A DNA stretch of 16,831 nucleotides from Planctomycetota bacterium (lineage in GTDB: Bacteria; Planctomycetota; PUPC01; JACPCR01): positions 1 to 16,831 of the forward strand of contig JASLXP010000058.1 in assembly GCA_030740295.1 (NCBI GenBank), written 5' to 3'. Below are positions 1 through 7,628 of the stretch, in pieces; position 1 is the stretch's first letter, and each line of letters begins with the position of its first letter. The position numbers were made by a program, and so were the translations under genes. Below the pieces are notes generated by a model. The model saw nothing but the letters and a program-made list of their open reading frames with translations. It did not search any database and was not told where the DNA came from.

Positions 1-1
1 A

Positions 2-163
2 GACCTGGCATACCGTGTCTGTACTGAAACCCTTAACCTTCTGGAAGAAAAATACCATTACCGCGTCTCAGATGAACACAAGAAAAACATTCAGAAAAAA
101 ATCAAAGAGAATATAAACAGGTATATTGCCGAATCCTCAAAAAGAGCCGCAGTCAAAGACTAG
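2..163 (+). CDS. C-terminal fragment of an unidentified protein (truncated by window edge)
   Basis: An open frame enters from the left edge and ends at a TAG at 161-163, giving the last 53 residues of a protein. The visible part is rich in Lys, Glu and Asn and looks helical (a stretch around EEKYHYRVSDEHKKN followed by a basic KKIKENINRY segment). No catalytic motif can be seen and I do not recognise the family. It lies 53 nt upstream of the sugar isomerase gene on the same strand with no obvious terminator between, so it is probably part of the same surface-polysaccharide transcription unit. A glycosyltransferase or nucleotide-sugar enzyme tail would fit the context, but that is only inference. 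Confidence 0.6.
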   Translation, partial: DLAYRVCTETLNLLEEKYHYRVSDEHKKNIQKKIKENINRYIAESSKRAAVKD

Positions 164-216
164 CTCTCTGATATCCTAACTGACAGAATTGCTCCGCAGC
201 TACAAAGTGAAGACAA

Positions 217-1020
217 ATGCAAATCGGATTTAATACAAGCCCGTTTATTGATGGGGCACAGATGCCAATCGAGGAGGTCCTCGAAGTTGTTGCAGCCCAG
301 GGCTACACAGGAATAGACATTTGCGCCACCCGAGACGATCTCGACGACCCCTCGCTTTTCCCGCAGGATGACCGACGGGCCTATCTGGATACCTCTGAAC
401 GCCTCGGCCTGCAAATTGTCGGTGTCGTCACTAATTTGCCAATGATTAATGCTGTTTGGGAAGGACGCTCCATTAATATTCCAGGAGCAGTAGATCTGGC
501 CCTGGATATAGACGCCCAATTGGTCACCCTGCATATAGGAACTCTGGAAGGTACTGACAATTCCTTTGATCTGGCATGGGAAAGCGCGGTCGAACATTTG
601 ACGGACGTCTGCAAATATGCTGAAGAAAGAGAGATTCTTGTTGCGATCGACGGGATAAGGCCGAACGCCCTGCTGGACTCAACTCAGAAGGTGTTGGAGT
701 TAGTAAGAGTCATAAACTCGCCAATACTCAAGCTGAATTTTGAACCATGCTCCCTGGCCTTTGCCAACCTCGACCCGTTTGAGGTCGTCAATGAATTGTC
801 TGACCTAATCTGCCACGTGCATGTAAAAGACTACAAAGGCACTTATCCGGATCATCAGCCTCACATCCCGGGGAATGGCAAGCTCGACCACAAAGCGTGG
901 TACACAGCCCTTAAGCGTGCAAAATACAAGGACTATGTGGTCGTAGAGTGTGACAAATCCCACGACCTGAAAAAGTCGGCAAGGACAGGACTGCGAACGC
1001 TCAAAAAATTCATCAAGTAA
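217..1020 (+). CDS. Sugar phosphate isomerase/epimerase family protein (xylose isomerase-like TIM barrel)
   Basis: This 267-aa protein has the length and layout of the AP-endonuclease-2/xylose-isomerase-like TIM barrel family: an opening [10 protein letters not shown] strand, [12 protein letters not shown] near residues 25-35, a THIGTLEG strand near 104-112, HVHVKD at 200-205, a PGNGKLD loop near 218-224 and a closing VVVEC strand at 241-245. Members isomerise or epimerise sugars or dehydrate inosose, usually at a divalent metal. The expected ligands His202 and Glu244 are present, but the two central acidic positions look exchanged: Asp145 where Glu is usual and Glu176 where Asp is usual, and the His that normally follows the latter is missing. 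The stop codon overlaps the start of the next gene by 1 nt (TAATG), so the two are translationally coupled, and the substrate may be a surface-sugar precursor. The Shine-Dalgarno before ATG 217 is weak. Exact substrate unknown. Confidence 0.85.
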   Translation: MQIGFNTSPFIDGAQMPIEEVLEVVAAQGYTGIDICATRDDLDDPSLFPQDDRRAYLDTSERLGLQIVGVVTNLPMINAVWEGRSINIPGAVDLALDIDAQLVTLHIGTLEGTDNSFDLAWESAVEHLTDVCKYAEEREILVAIDGIRPNALLDSTQKVLELVRVINSPILKLNFEPCSLAFANLDPFEVVNELSDLICHVHVKDYKGTYPDHQPHIPGNGKLDHKAWYTALKRAKYKDYVVVECDKSHDLKKSARTGLRTLKKFIK

Positions 1021-2597
1021 TGTCAAGAAAGATAGTTGTTGTAGGCGCCGGCTATTGGGGTAAAAACCTGATTCGGAATGTTGGAGCGCTGGATTGTCTT
1101 TATGGCATCTGTGAACAAGACGAAGCTGTCTTGTCATCCTTTATGGATCAATTCCCTGGCACGACAGGGAGATCAGACCTTAATGACTTTCTTGGTGATG
1201 ATAAAGTAGACGCCGTCATGCTGGCGTCACCGGCCGAATTCCACTGCAAACAGGCACGAGCGGTCCTCCTTGCCGGTAAAGACGTGTATGTGGAAAAGCC
1301 GCTGTCATTAAGCATTGAAGATGGGAAAAGCCTCATCCGATTGGCCGAAGTGCAGAATAGGATCCTGATGGTCGGCCATCTGCTCCAGTATCATCCTGCC
1401 GTAAACAAGCTGCAGCAGATTGTCCGTGATGGCACTCTCGGCAAGCTTCAATATATATATTCAAATCGCCTCAATCTCGGCAAGGTCCGCCGAGAAGAGA
1501 ACATCCTTTGGAGCTTTGCTCCTCATGACATTTCCGTCATTCTGTCCCTGACAGGTGAAATGCCCGAGCAGGTGTCGTGCAATGGCGGAAACTATCTCCA
1601 CCACAATATTGCTGATGTTACGGTAAGCAATCTCTCATTTTCGTCCGGGATCAGATCGCATATTTTTGTCTCCTGGTTACACCCCTACAAAGAACAGCGG
1701 CTCATAGTAGTAGGAGACAAGGGCATGGCCGTTTTTGATGACGTGGAGCCTGAGAACAAACTCCAGCTATACCGCCACTCCATTGAGTGGAAAGACAATA
1801 TTCCTTTACCCAATAAGGCCGAGGCGGAAGCCATTCCATATGAAACCGGGGAGCCACTGCGGTTGGAATGCGAACACTTTATTAGATCGATAACTGATAG
1901 AACACCACCAAGAACCGATGGCAAAGAAGGCCTGAATGTCCTGAGAGTCCTGGAAAGCTGCCAGAGAGCCCTTGAAACAGGAGCCCCGGTCTCGCTGGCA
2001 GAGCCAGATGCGCAAGCGTCTGATTATTTTGTCCATCCATCGAGTTTTGTAGACGAGCCCTGTCAGATTGGTAAAGGCAGCACGATCTGGCACTTCAGCC
2101 ATATCATGAAGGACAGCGTATTAGGCGAGCGCTGCAAGCTCGGACAGAATGTTCTCGTCTCATCAGGCGTAACCCTCGGAAACAACGTCAAGGTCCAGAA
2201 TAATGTATCCATTTATACCGGAGTGGAATGTGAGGACGACGTCTTTCTTGGGCCTTCTATGGTGTTTACTAATGTTATCAATCCGCGATCTGCCATCGTG
2301 CGGAAGTCGGAATATCAGCCAACATTAGTAAAAAAGGGGGCAACCATCGGAGCAAATGCAACCATCCTCTGTGGTATAACCATAGGAGAATACGCCTTTA
2401 TAGGCGCTGGCGCCGTTGTGACAAAAGATGTTGCGGCTCACGCCCTAGTCTATGGAAACCCGGCGCGCCAACAGGGATGGATGGGACGAAGCGGTTTCAG
2501 ACTCAAAGAGACGGGCGACTGTACCTTTGAGTGTCCGGAAACCGGCGAACAATATTTTTTGCGGGAAGGAGTTCTGAGCTTAGGGCAAGGCTCTTAG
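1020..2597 (+). CDS. Fusion of Gfo/Idh/MocA sugar dehydrogenase (WbpB-like) and left-handed beta-helix N-acetyltransferase (WbpD-like)
   Basis: The 525-aa product has two complete enzymes. Residues 1-325 are a Gfo/Idh/MocA NAD(P)-dependent oxidoreductase: Rossmann motif GAGYWGKN at 9-16, the EKP signature with its catalytic Lys at 92-94, and WSFAPHD at 164-170 with the usual catalytic-region His. Residues 338-490 are a hexapeptide-repeat acyltransferase: many imperfect [IV]-G-x-x-x repeats, ending in the typical YGNPAR at 478-483, with a short CPETGE tail at 505-510. In the UDP-GlcNAc(3NAc)A pathway WbpB oxidises C3 of the sugar and WbpD acetylates the 3-amino group after transamination, so the fusion joins steps flanking the aminotransferase encoded next door at 2598-3713. 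The proteins would act in the cytoplasm. The start overlaps the previous stop by 1 nt, indicating translational coupling. The domain assignment is firm; the exact sugar is inferred. Confidence 0.92.
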   Translation: MSRKIVVVGAGYWGKNLIRNVGALDCLYGICEQDEAVLSSFMDQFPGTTGRSDLNDFLGDDKVDAVMLASPAEFHCKQARAVLLAGKDVYVEKPLSLSIEDGKSLIRLAEVQNRILMVGHLLQYHPAVNKLQQIVRDGTLGKLQYIYSNRLNLGKVRREENILWSFAPHDISVILSLTGEMPEQVSCNGGNYLHHNIADVTVSNLSFSSGIRSHIFVSWLHPYKEQRLIVVGDKGMAVFDDVEPENKLQLYRHSIEWKDNIPLPNKAEAEAIPYETGEPLRLECEHFIRSITDRTPPRTDGKEGLNVLRVLESCQRALETGAPVSLAEPDAQASDYFVHPSSFVDEPCQIGKGSTIWHFSHIMKDSVLGERCKLGQNVLVSSGVTLGNNVKVQNNVSIYTGVECEDDVFLGPSMVFTNVINPRSAIVRKSEYQPTLVKKGATIGANATILCGITIGEYAFIGAGAVVTKDVAAHALVYGNPARQQGWMGRSGFRLKETGDCTFECPETGEQYFLREGVLSLGQGS

Positions 2598-3713
2598 CTA
2601 GCTGTAGAACTCGCCAATCTTCTTTACCACGTACTGCTGGGCCTCTTCCTTCAAGGCAGGACACATTGGCAGAGCGAGCGTCTCTTTTGCAGCCAGTTCG
2701 GATTCCGGCAGTGAGCCTTCCTCGTACCCTAGTTCGCTGAAGCACTCCTGCATGTGTAGCGCGATGGGATAATAAATGGCTGTGTCCACTCCTTCCTCCT
2801 TAAGGAATGCAGCAAGCTCATCTCGGCGTGGCACACGGATCACAAACTGGTTGTAGGTGTGTGTGCCACAGAGTTCCCTTGGAAGTACGACAGTGCCGCA
2901 ATGAACAAGCCCTGCTTCATCGAAGAGCTGAACGTATCGTGATGCTGCGGTCCTCCGCGCGTCCAGCCACTGCCCCAGATAAGGCAGCTTCTTGCTAAGA
3001 ATGAACGCCTGAATCGCGTCCAGGCGAAAATTACCACCAACCAGTTTATGGTGATACTTGGGCTTAGAACCATGCCCTCTCAAGACCTGCAACTTTTCGC
3101 CAAGCGCTTCGTCATTCGTGAATACCATCCCCCCATCCCCAAATCCGCCAAGATTCTTTGAGGGGAAGAAAGATGTGCATCCGATGAGTCCCAGGCTGCC
3201 CGACTGCCGACCTTCAAAAGTGGCCCCCATTGACTGCGCGGCGTCCTCAACAACAGGCACGCCGTGTTTTGTGCCGATTTCAAGAATCTGATCCATTGGG
3301 GCACACTGGCCAAAGAGGTGGACCGGGATAATCGCCTTCGTGTGATCCGTAATAGAACTTTCGACTCCGCGTGGGTCAAGATTAAACGTGTCCGGCTCAA
3401 TGTCTATAAAAACAGGGGTCGCACCGAGACGTGAAATTGCACCTGCAGTTGCGAAGAATGTATAAGTAGAAGTTACCACCTCATCACCTTCACCTATGCC
3501 AAGTGCCATTAATGCAATCAGGAGAGCGTCCGATCCGCTGGATACCCCGATTGCTCTCTGAACATCCAGGTAATCTGCCACCTCTGCTTCAAATGCCTCC
3601 ACCGCGGGTCCCAGGATGAAATACTGATCTTGGAGAAATTCCAAGACTGGTTGTTCAATCTCCTCTCGAATAGCCCCATACTGGGCTTTCAGGTCTACCA
3701 GTCTAACTTTCAT
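2598..3713 (-). CDS. DegT/DnrJ/EryC1 family PLP aminotransferase (WbpE-like sugar aminotransferase)
   Basis: The 371-aa protein is a full-length sugar aminotransferase of the DegT/DnrJ/EryC1/StrS family. Visible signatures are LVDLKAQY at 5-12, GVSSGSDALLIAL at 56-68 (cofactor phosphate binding), TYTFFATA at 83-90, VVEDAAQSMGA at 154-164 (Asp157 contacts the PLP ring nitrogen), and SFFPSKNLGGFGDGG at 181-195 where Lys186 should form the Schiff base, followed by GGNFRLDAIQA at 226-236. It would transfer an amino group from glutamate to the 3-keto sugar made by the WbpB-like domain of its neighbour, the WbpE step. Unusually it is encoded on the opposite strand, with its TAG abutting the neighbour's TAG with no gap. 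It starts at ATG 3713 behind a strong AAGGAG site and has its own promoter-like sequence and palindrome upstream. Confidence 0.92.
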   Translation of the reverse strand: MKVRLVDLKAQYGAIREEIEQPVLEFLQDQYFILGPAVEAFEAEVADYLDVQRAIGVSSGSDALLIALMALGIGEGDEVVTSTYTFFATAGAISRLGATPVFIDIEPDTFNLDPRGVESSITDHTKAIIPVHLFGQCAPMDQILEIGTKHGVPVVEDAAQSMGATFEGRQSGSLGLIGCTSFFPSKNLGGFGDGGMVFTNDEALGEKLQVLRGHGSKPKYHHKLVGGNFRLDAIQAFILSKKLPYLGQWLDARRTAASRYVQLFDEAGLVHCGTVVLPRELCGTHTYNQFVIRVPRRDELAAFLKEEGVDTAIYYPIALHMQECFSELGYEEGSLPESELAAKETLALPMCPALKEEAQQYVVKKIGEFYS

Positions 3714-3718
3714 GACTG

Positions 3719-3724
3719 CTCCTT
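3719..3724 (-). promoter_or_regulatory. Strong ribosome binding site of the DegT-type aminotransferase
   Basis: AAGGAG on the minus strand lies 5 nt before ATG 3713 and fixes that start codon. Confidence 0.75.
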
Positions 3725-3736
3725 AATGACGAACTG

Positions 3737-3760
3737 CAGAATTCCTGATGAGGAATTCTG
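3737..3760. repeat. Perfect 10-bp inverted repeat in the leader of the aminotransferase gene
   Basis: CAGAATTCCT and its exact reverse complement AGGAATTCTG are separated by a GATG loop. On the minus strand the palindrome sits just downstream of a candidate promoter and about 13 nt before the Shine-Dalgarno site, so it would be either an operator or a hairpin at the 5' end of the mRNA. No T-run follows on either strand, so it is not a standard intrinsic terminator. Confidence 0.7.
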
Positions 3761-3770
3761 TGTGCGAGCG

Positions 3771-3799
3771 ATCCTACTTGCGGCAACAATACGAGGCAA
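3771..3799 (-). promoter_or_regulatory. Candidate sigma-70-type promoter for the aminotransferase gene
   Basis: On the minus strand TTGCCT (3794-3799) and TAGGAT (3771-3776) are separated by exactly 17 nt; each hexamer matches the consensus at four of six positions. Transcription would begin near 3764, right before the inverted repeat. This is pattern matching only, and the consensus may not suit this organism. Confidence 0.35.
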
Positions 3800-3931
3800 G
3801 GCATTCGGCCTCAGAGCACAACCGGTTGTCGAGTTTGTATAGGCCGGTAAGCCACCGTCGACCGATTGGCTTCCCAACTGACATAGAATGAACCACACCT
3901 CCCCAATATAGTTTTTATCCGAGGGTACGAC

Positions 3932-6343
3932 GTGAGCCGAATTCCACTTTTCTTATTACTGGCCCTTATCCTGGGCCCGAACGGTCGGGCAGAAATCACT
4001 CTCGAGGAAGGAAAATGGAGTGGAGATATCCGACCTCAGTCGCCGTGTCTCTTTTTCGAGAACGGCCGGCTGCGCGTCACTGTTCTGAGGAAGGGAGCGC
4101 ACATTATTTCGGTGGTGGACAAACGGTCGGGTTCGGAATTTATCAACAGCATGAAGGCCAACAGATCCAATCGGCACGGCATCTACGACCGTATCGATGA
4201 AAACGGGCGCCACTTCTCGGACATCCAGAGCCCGAAACATTTTGCCAACAGGGATTATTCCATTGAGCGAATCGAGCCGGGCACGCTCAGATGCGCGGTT
4301 GAGAGCGCGGCCATGCGTGTGGTGCGCACCATCAAGCTACACGGCACCAGACCCAAGCTGCGAGTGGACGTCACTTATACGCGGCTTTCGAACGACCTGG
4401 CAAAAATGGGCATCTACCTGCTTTCGCAGCTCAATCTGAATGCTGCGCGTGTGAGCTACAACCAGGTTGTCGTGATGCCTGATGAGACAGGAGTCTTTCG
4501 AAATATCACGGAGCCGAAAGGACATTACGGGAAGACCATCAAAGCCGGCTGGTGCTTCGCAGCGGACAGGCAATCAAAAAAGTCGGTCGTCATGAGCTAT
4601 CCGACCGACGGCTCAGCAGAAACTATCTACCTTTATCGGACTGCGAATTGGATTCACTTTCTGCCTTTCGGCCCGGTCAAATTGGTGAGGGCAGGTGCCA
4701 AGCTCAGCCTCTGGCAGGAGTATCTTTTCCTTGGCGAAAAGAAAGATGCAGACTCGATGGCGCCCGGGGATGTCGCGGCCTCGGCTGATGAGTTCCGCCG
4801 CATGAAAGTCGCGCTCCTACAGGAATTGAATACGGCGCCCGTCGTGCCGGGTAAGGCCAGAGAAGTCACGCTGCCGCCGGTAAACGCGCAGGCGAGGATA
4901 GAACCGCCTGTTGGTAAACCTGAGGCGTCTGTGTTCGTCATGCGCAACGCTGTCTACAACCATCCTGAAAAGCTGGACGCGCAATCATGGGTATCTCTGG
5001 ACCGAGCGCTGCAGGCCGTGGCCGAAAGCAAAACGCTGCCAGGGGATCTTCTGGTAGTCTCCGGCGCATCCTCGAACGGCCTCGCCAGTGAATACGATCT
5101 GGTCAAAAAAACTGCGGGACTGTCAGGGATACCCGCCGTTTACGGGCTTAACGGCCCGGACAGCAGGCAGCACGAGCAATTCGAGAAGAGCCTCGGCCCG
5201 AAGAACTGGACACGTAAAGTCAAGGATGTCACGTTCATCAGCTTCGCTCCCGGCGAGGCAGCCTGGCTGGAGCAGGCCATCGCCAAGGCAACTGGCACGC
5301 GCATTGTCGTGATCGGCGAAGAGGTGCCCGGAGAGTTGGCAGCCCGAACGAAAGTCAACCTCGCCATGCTGCCGCTACGTGCTTCCATGCCGAGCTTTGA
5401 GCGAATTGGACATTGGCCTGTGCTCAGTCTGCCCCGCGTTCAGAGCTATCCTGCTTTTGCCGTTGTTCACATCTTTCGCGATTACCTCGATGTCGCGATC
5501 AAACCGTTGGGCAGTTCTTTTGGGCCCCACCTTTACCTTGACCGGGAAGGCAAGGCAGGTCCGCTCGGCATTCCGCCGTTCGTGAAGGGCAAGCCTGTTC
5601 TAAAGGTGGCCCACATGACGGATACACAGTTGCACATTCCCAGCCGCCTCAAGACGAAAGACGGCAAGCCCCTCGACCAGGAAAACATGAAGAAAGCGGT
5701 CGCAGAGATAAACGAACTCGGAGTCGACTTCGCTGTCAATACCGGAGACCTGGTGAACGTCGGCGCGGATGAAGTGCAGTGGAAGCTTTACCTGGAACTG
5801 AAAGACCCGTTAAAAGTGCCTTTGTACGAGGTACTCGGCAACCACGACTGGGATAAGACCACCCCCGAAGGCCGCACGATTACCACCAACTACAAGCTCT
5901 TCTGCGATGACCCGCTGATCTATGATTTCGAAAAGAGCGGCATCTTTTTCATGGCCTTCGGCACGGCCGTATCCAAAGGCGCCGACCTGCGCCAACGTCT
6001 TGCTAAGGCTCGTAAAGCAAAGTGCACTGTCCTGCTCTATCACGATCCGATCAAGAAAGAGAAGGGATACGGCTGGTGGCATGCCGACCTGGTCGACGCG
6101 GCCAACGAGCTGAATCCCACCATCGCCATGGCCGGCCATACTCACTATCTGCAATGGCACGCCAAAAAGGGAATGAATGAATTCGTCGGCCCCGGCATCG
6201 CCTGGACTAAGACAGGAGACCAGACCTGGAACGGTTTTTTCATTCACACCTTTTTTGAAGACAAGGTGGTCAGCAGCTTCAAACGCCTCGGCTGTGACGA
6301 TCTCTTTTTCACGATCGTGACGCCGTATAGAAAGAAGGAATGA
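3932..6343 (+). CDS. Exported three-domain protein: beta-sandwich domain, degenerate and active calcineurin-like metallophosphoesterase domains
   Basis: The 803-aa protein starts at a GTG with a GAGGG site 6 nt upstream and a signal peptide (hydrophobic IPLFLLLALILG, likely cleavage after GRA near residue 20), so it is exported. Residues about 22-300 look like a beta-rich sandwich resembling DUF5107-like or carbohydrate-associated folds (GRLRVTVLRKGAHIISVVD at 45-63). Residues about 335-527 follow the metallophosphoesterase layout but have lost every metal-binding motif. Residues 557-780 are an intact metallophosphoesterase: MTDTQ at 562-566 (a D-x-Q variant of D-x-H), GDLVN at 605-609, GNHD at 636-639, YHDP at 703-706 and GHTH at 735-738. 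The substrate is unknown; phosphomonoesters, phosphodiesters or pyrophosphates are possible. It resembles the product at 8716-10437 in domain pairing. Its stop lies 12 nt from the convergent aminotransferase gene. Confidence 0.88.
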   Translation: MSRIPLFLLLALILGPNGRAEITLEEGKWSGDIRPQSPCLFFENGRLRVTVLRKGAHIISVVDKRSGSEFINSMKANRSNRHGIYDRIDENGRHFSDIQSPKHFANRDYSIERIEPGTLRCAVESAAMRVVRTIKLHGTRPKLRVDVTYTRLSNDLAKMGIYLLSQLNLNAARVSYNQVVVMPDETGVFRNITEPKGHYGKTIKAGWCFAADRQSKKSVVMSYPTDGSAETIYLYRTANWIHFLPFGPVKLVRAGAKLSLWQEYLFLGEKKDADSMAPGDVAASADEFRRMKVALLQELNTAPVVPGKAREVTLPPVNAQARIEPPVGKPEASVFVMRNAVYNHPEKLDAQSWVSLDRALQAVAESKTLPGDLLVVSGASSNGLASEYDLVKKTAGLSGIPAVYGLNGPDSRQHEQFEKSLGPKNWTRKVKDVTFISFAPGEAAWLEQAIAKATGTRIVVIGEEVPGELAARTKVNLAMLPLRASMPSFERIGHWPVLSLPRVQSYPAFAVVHIFRDYLDVAIKPLGSSFGPHLYLDREGKAGPLGIPPFVKGKPVLKVAHMTDTQLHIPSRLKTKDGKPLDQENMKKAVAEINELGVDFAVNTGDLVNVGADEVQWKLYLELKDPLKVPLYEVLGNHDWDKTTPEGRTITTNYKLFCDDPLIYDFEKSGIFFMAFGTAVSKGADLRQRLAKARKAKCTVLLYHDPIKKEKGYGWWHADLVDAANELNPTIAMAGHTHYLQWHAKKGMNEFVGPGIAWTKTGDQTWNGFFIHTFFEDKVVSSFKRLGCDDLFFTIVTPYRKKE

Positions 6344-6355
6344 CTGACCTTTGAT

Positions 6356-7531
6356 TCAGGAATAAATCTCAGACGCCGCTGCCACTCCCGCTCCTTTCGT
6401 CAGGCTGACGCCTTCTGCGGCCAGGAGCGTCTCCAGCGCGGTCAGCAGATGCAGCACGTGATGGCTGCAAGAGCTCTCGCCCATGAGGCCGATGCGCCAG
6501 ACCTTTCCTTTGCCTGCGCCGAGGCCGCCACCAATTTCGATGTTGAATTCACTAAGAAGTGCGCCCCGCGCTTTCGCGTCGTCTACGCCATCAGGAATCT
6601 TTACAGCGTTGAGCATCGGCAGACGGTGGCCTTCCTGGGCCGAGAGCTCGATGCCGATGGCCGAGAGACCGGCTGCCAAGGCTTCGTGGTTTTTCTGGTG
6701 TCTGGCCCATCGCGATTCCAATCCTTCCTCGTGCACGATGCGGAGCGCTTCGCGAATAGCGTAATTCATATTGATGGGCGCGGTGTGATGGTAAGCGCGG
6801 TCCCCGTCGGTCCAGTACTTCTCCACCATCGTCATGTCGAGATACCAGCTCTGGACTTTTGATTTGCGGCCGCGCAGCGTCTCGAGGGCCCGATCGCTGA
6901 ACGATATGGGTGACAGGCCCGGAGGGCAGCTCATGCACTTCTGAGTGCCGCTGTAGACCAGGTCGATATCCCAATCATCGACGCGCACCTCCGCTCCGCA
7001 AAGCGAGGTGACCGTATCCACCATGAAAAGCGCACCGGCATCTCTGGCAATTTTTGAGATATCCCCGAGCGGCTGATGCGCGCCGGTTGACGTTTCCGCG
7101 TGCACCACCCCTACGAGCTTGGTCGCTTTCGCGTTCACCGCTTCCTGCACTTGCTCGGGTTCGATGATGCGGCCCCACTCGACCTCGATTTTAGTGACGT
7201 CGCATCCGCAACGTTCGGCGATATCACTCATCCTCATTCCAAAGACGCCATTCACCCCGATGACCACGTGATCGCCGGGCTCGAGGACATTGACCATGCA
7301 TGCTTCCATTCCCGCGCTGCCCGTTGCCGAGATTGGAATCGTCAGTTTGTTGGAAGTCTGAAAAACGTAACGCAGGAGCTGCTGCACCTCGTTCATGATG
7401 CCGATAAACTCCGGGTCGAGGTGCCCAATGCAAGGAGCGGACATGGCGCGCAGGACTCTCGGATGCACATCGCTTGGGCCGGGGCCCATGAGGATCCGCT
7501 GCGTGGGGTTGAGTTCGCCGATGGGGTTCAT
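6356..7531 (-). CDS. Class V PLP aminotransferase, alanine-glyoxylate / serine-glyoxylate aminotransferase type
   Basis: The 391-aa protein has the usual length of the AGXT/SgaA family. Signatures include the opening MGPGPSDVHPRVLRAM at 15-30, GHLDPEF at 36-42, SATGSAGMEA at 68-77, VHAETSTG at 143-150, MVDTVTSLCGA at 170-180 (Asp172 contacts the PLP nitrogen), SGTQKCMSCPPG at 194-205 with Lys198 as the Schiff-base lysine, and a C-terminal WRIGLMG at 345-351 whose Arg binds the substrate carboxylate. It would convert glyoxylate to glycine using alanine or serine as amino donor; the donor cannot be told from sequence. It starts at ATG 7531 after AAGGAG with a 6-nt spacer and stands alone on the minus strand between the two exported phosphoesterase units, so no operon partner is suggested. 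Confidence 0.93.
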   Translation of the reverse strand: MNPIGELNPTQRILMGPGPSDVHPRVLRAMSAPCIGHLDPEFIGIMNEVQQLLRYVFQTSNKLTIPISATGSAGMEACMVNVLEPGDHVVIGVNGVFGMRMSDIAERCGCDVTKIEVEWGRIIEPEQVQEAVNAKATKLVGVVHAETSTGAHQPLGDISKIARDAGALFMVDTVTSLCGAEVRVDDWDIDLVYSGTQKCMSCPPGLSPISFSDRALETLRGRKSKVQSWYLDMTMVEKYWTDGDRAYHHTAPINMNYAIREALRIVHEEGLESRWARHQKNHEALAAGLSAIGIELSAQEGHRLPMLNAVKIPDGVDDAKARGALLSEFNIEIGGGLGAGKGKVWRIGLMGESSCSHHVLHLLTALETLLAAEGVSLTKGAGVAAASEIYS

Positions 7532-7537
7532 AATGGT

Positions 7538-7543
7538 CTCCTT
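7538..7543 (-). promoter_or_regulatory. Ribosome binding site of the glyoxylate aminotransferase
   Basis: AAGGAG on the minus strand, 6 nt upstream of ATG 7531, supports that start. Confidence 0.7.
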
Positions 7544-7628
7544 GCTTCCCGGTGGTTCGTCTGACTAGAATGCGAAAGTACCGAGCAGGAATTCTTTGTT
7601 CAACCGGACGTGCTTCTTGCACTCGCCT

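Noticed and set aside
3725..3931. Small ORFs in the gap between the aminotransferase and the 803-aa gene
   Set aside because: The short open frames on both strands lack ribosome binding sites and recognisable sequence, and they overlap the regulatory palindrome.
5810..6247. A 145-codon minus-strand frame inside the 803-aa phosphoesterase gene
   Set aside because: It is opposite the conserved GDLVN-to-GHTH part of the active domain, so the plus-strand frame is clearly the coding one.
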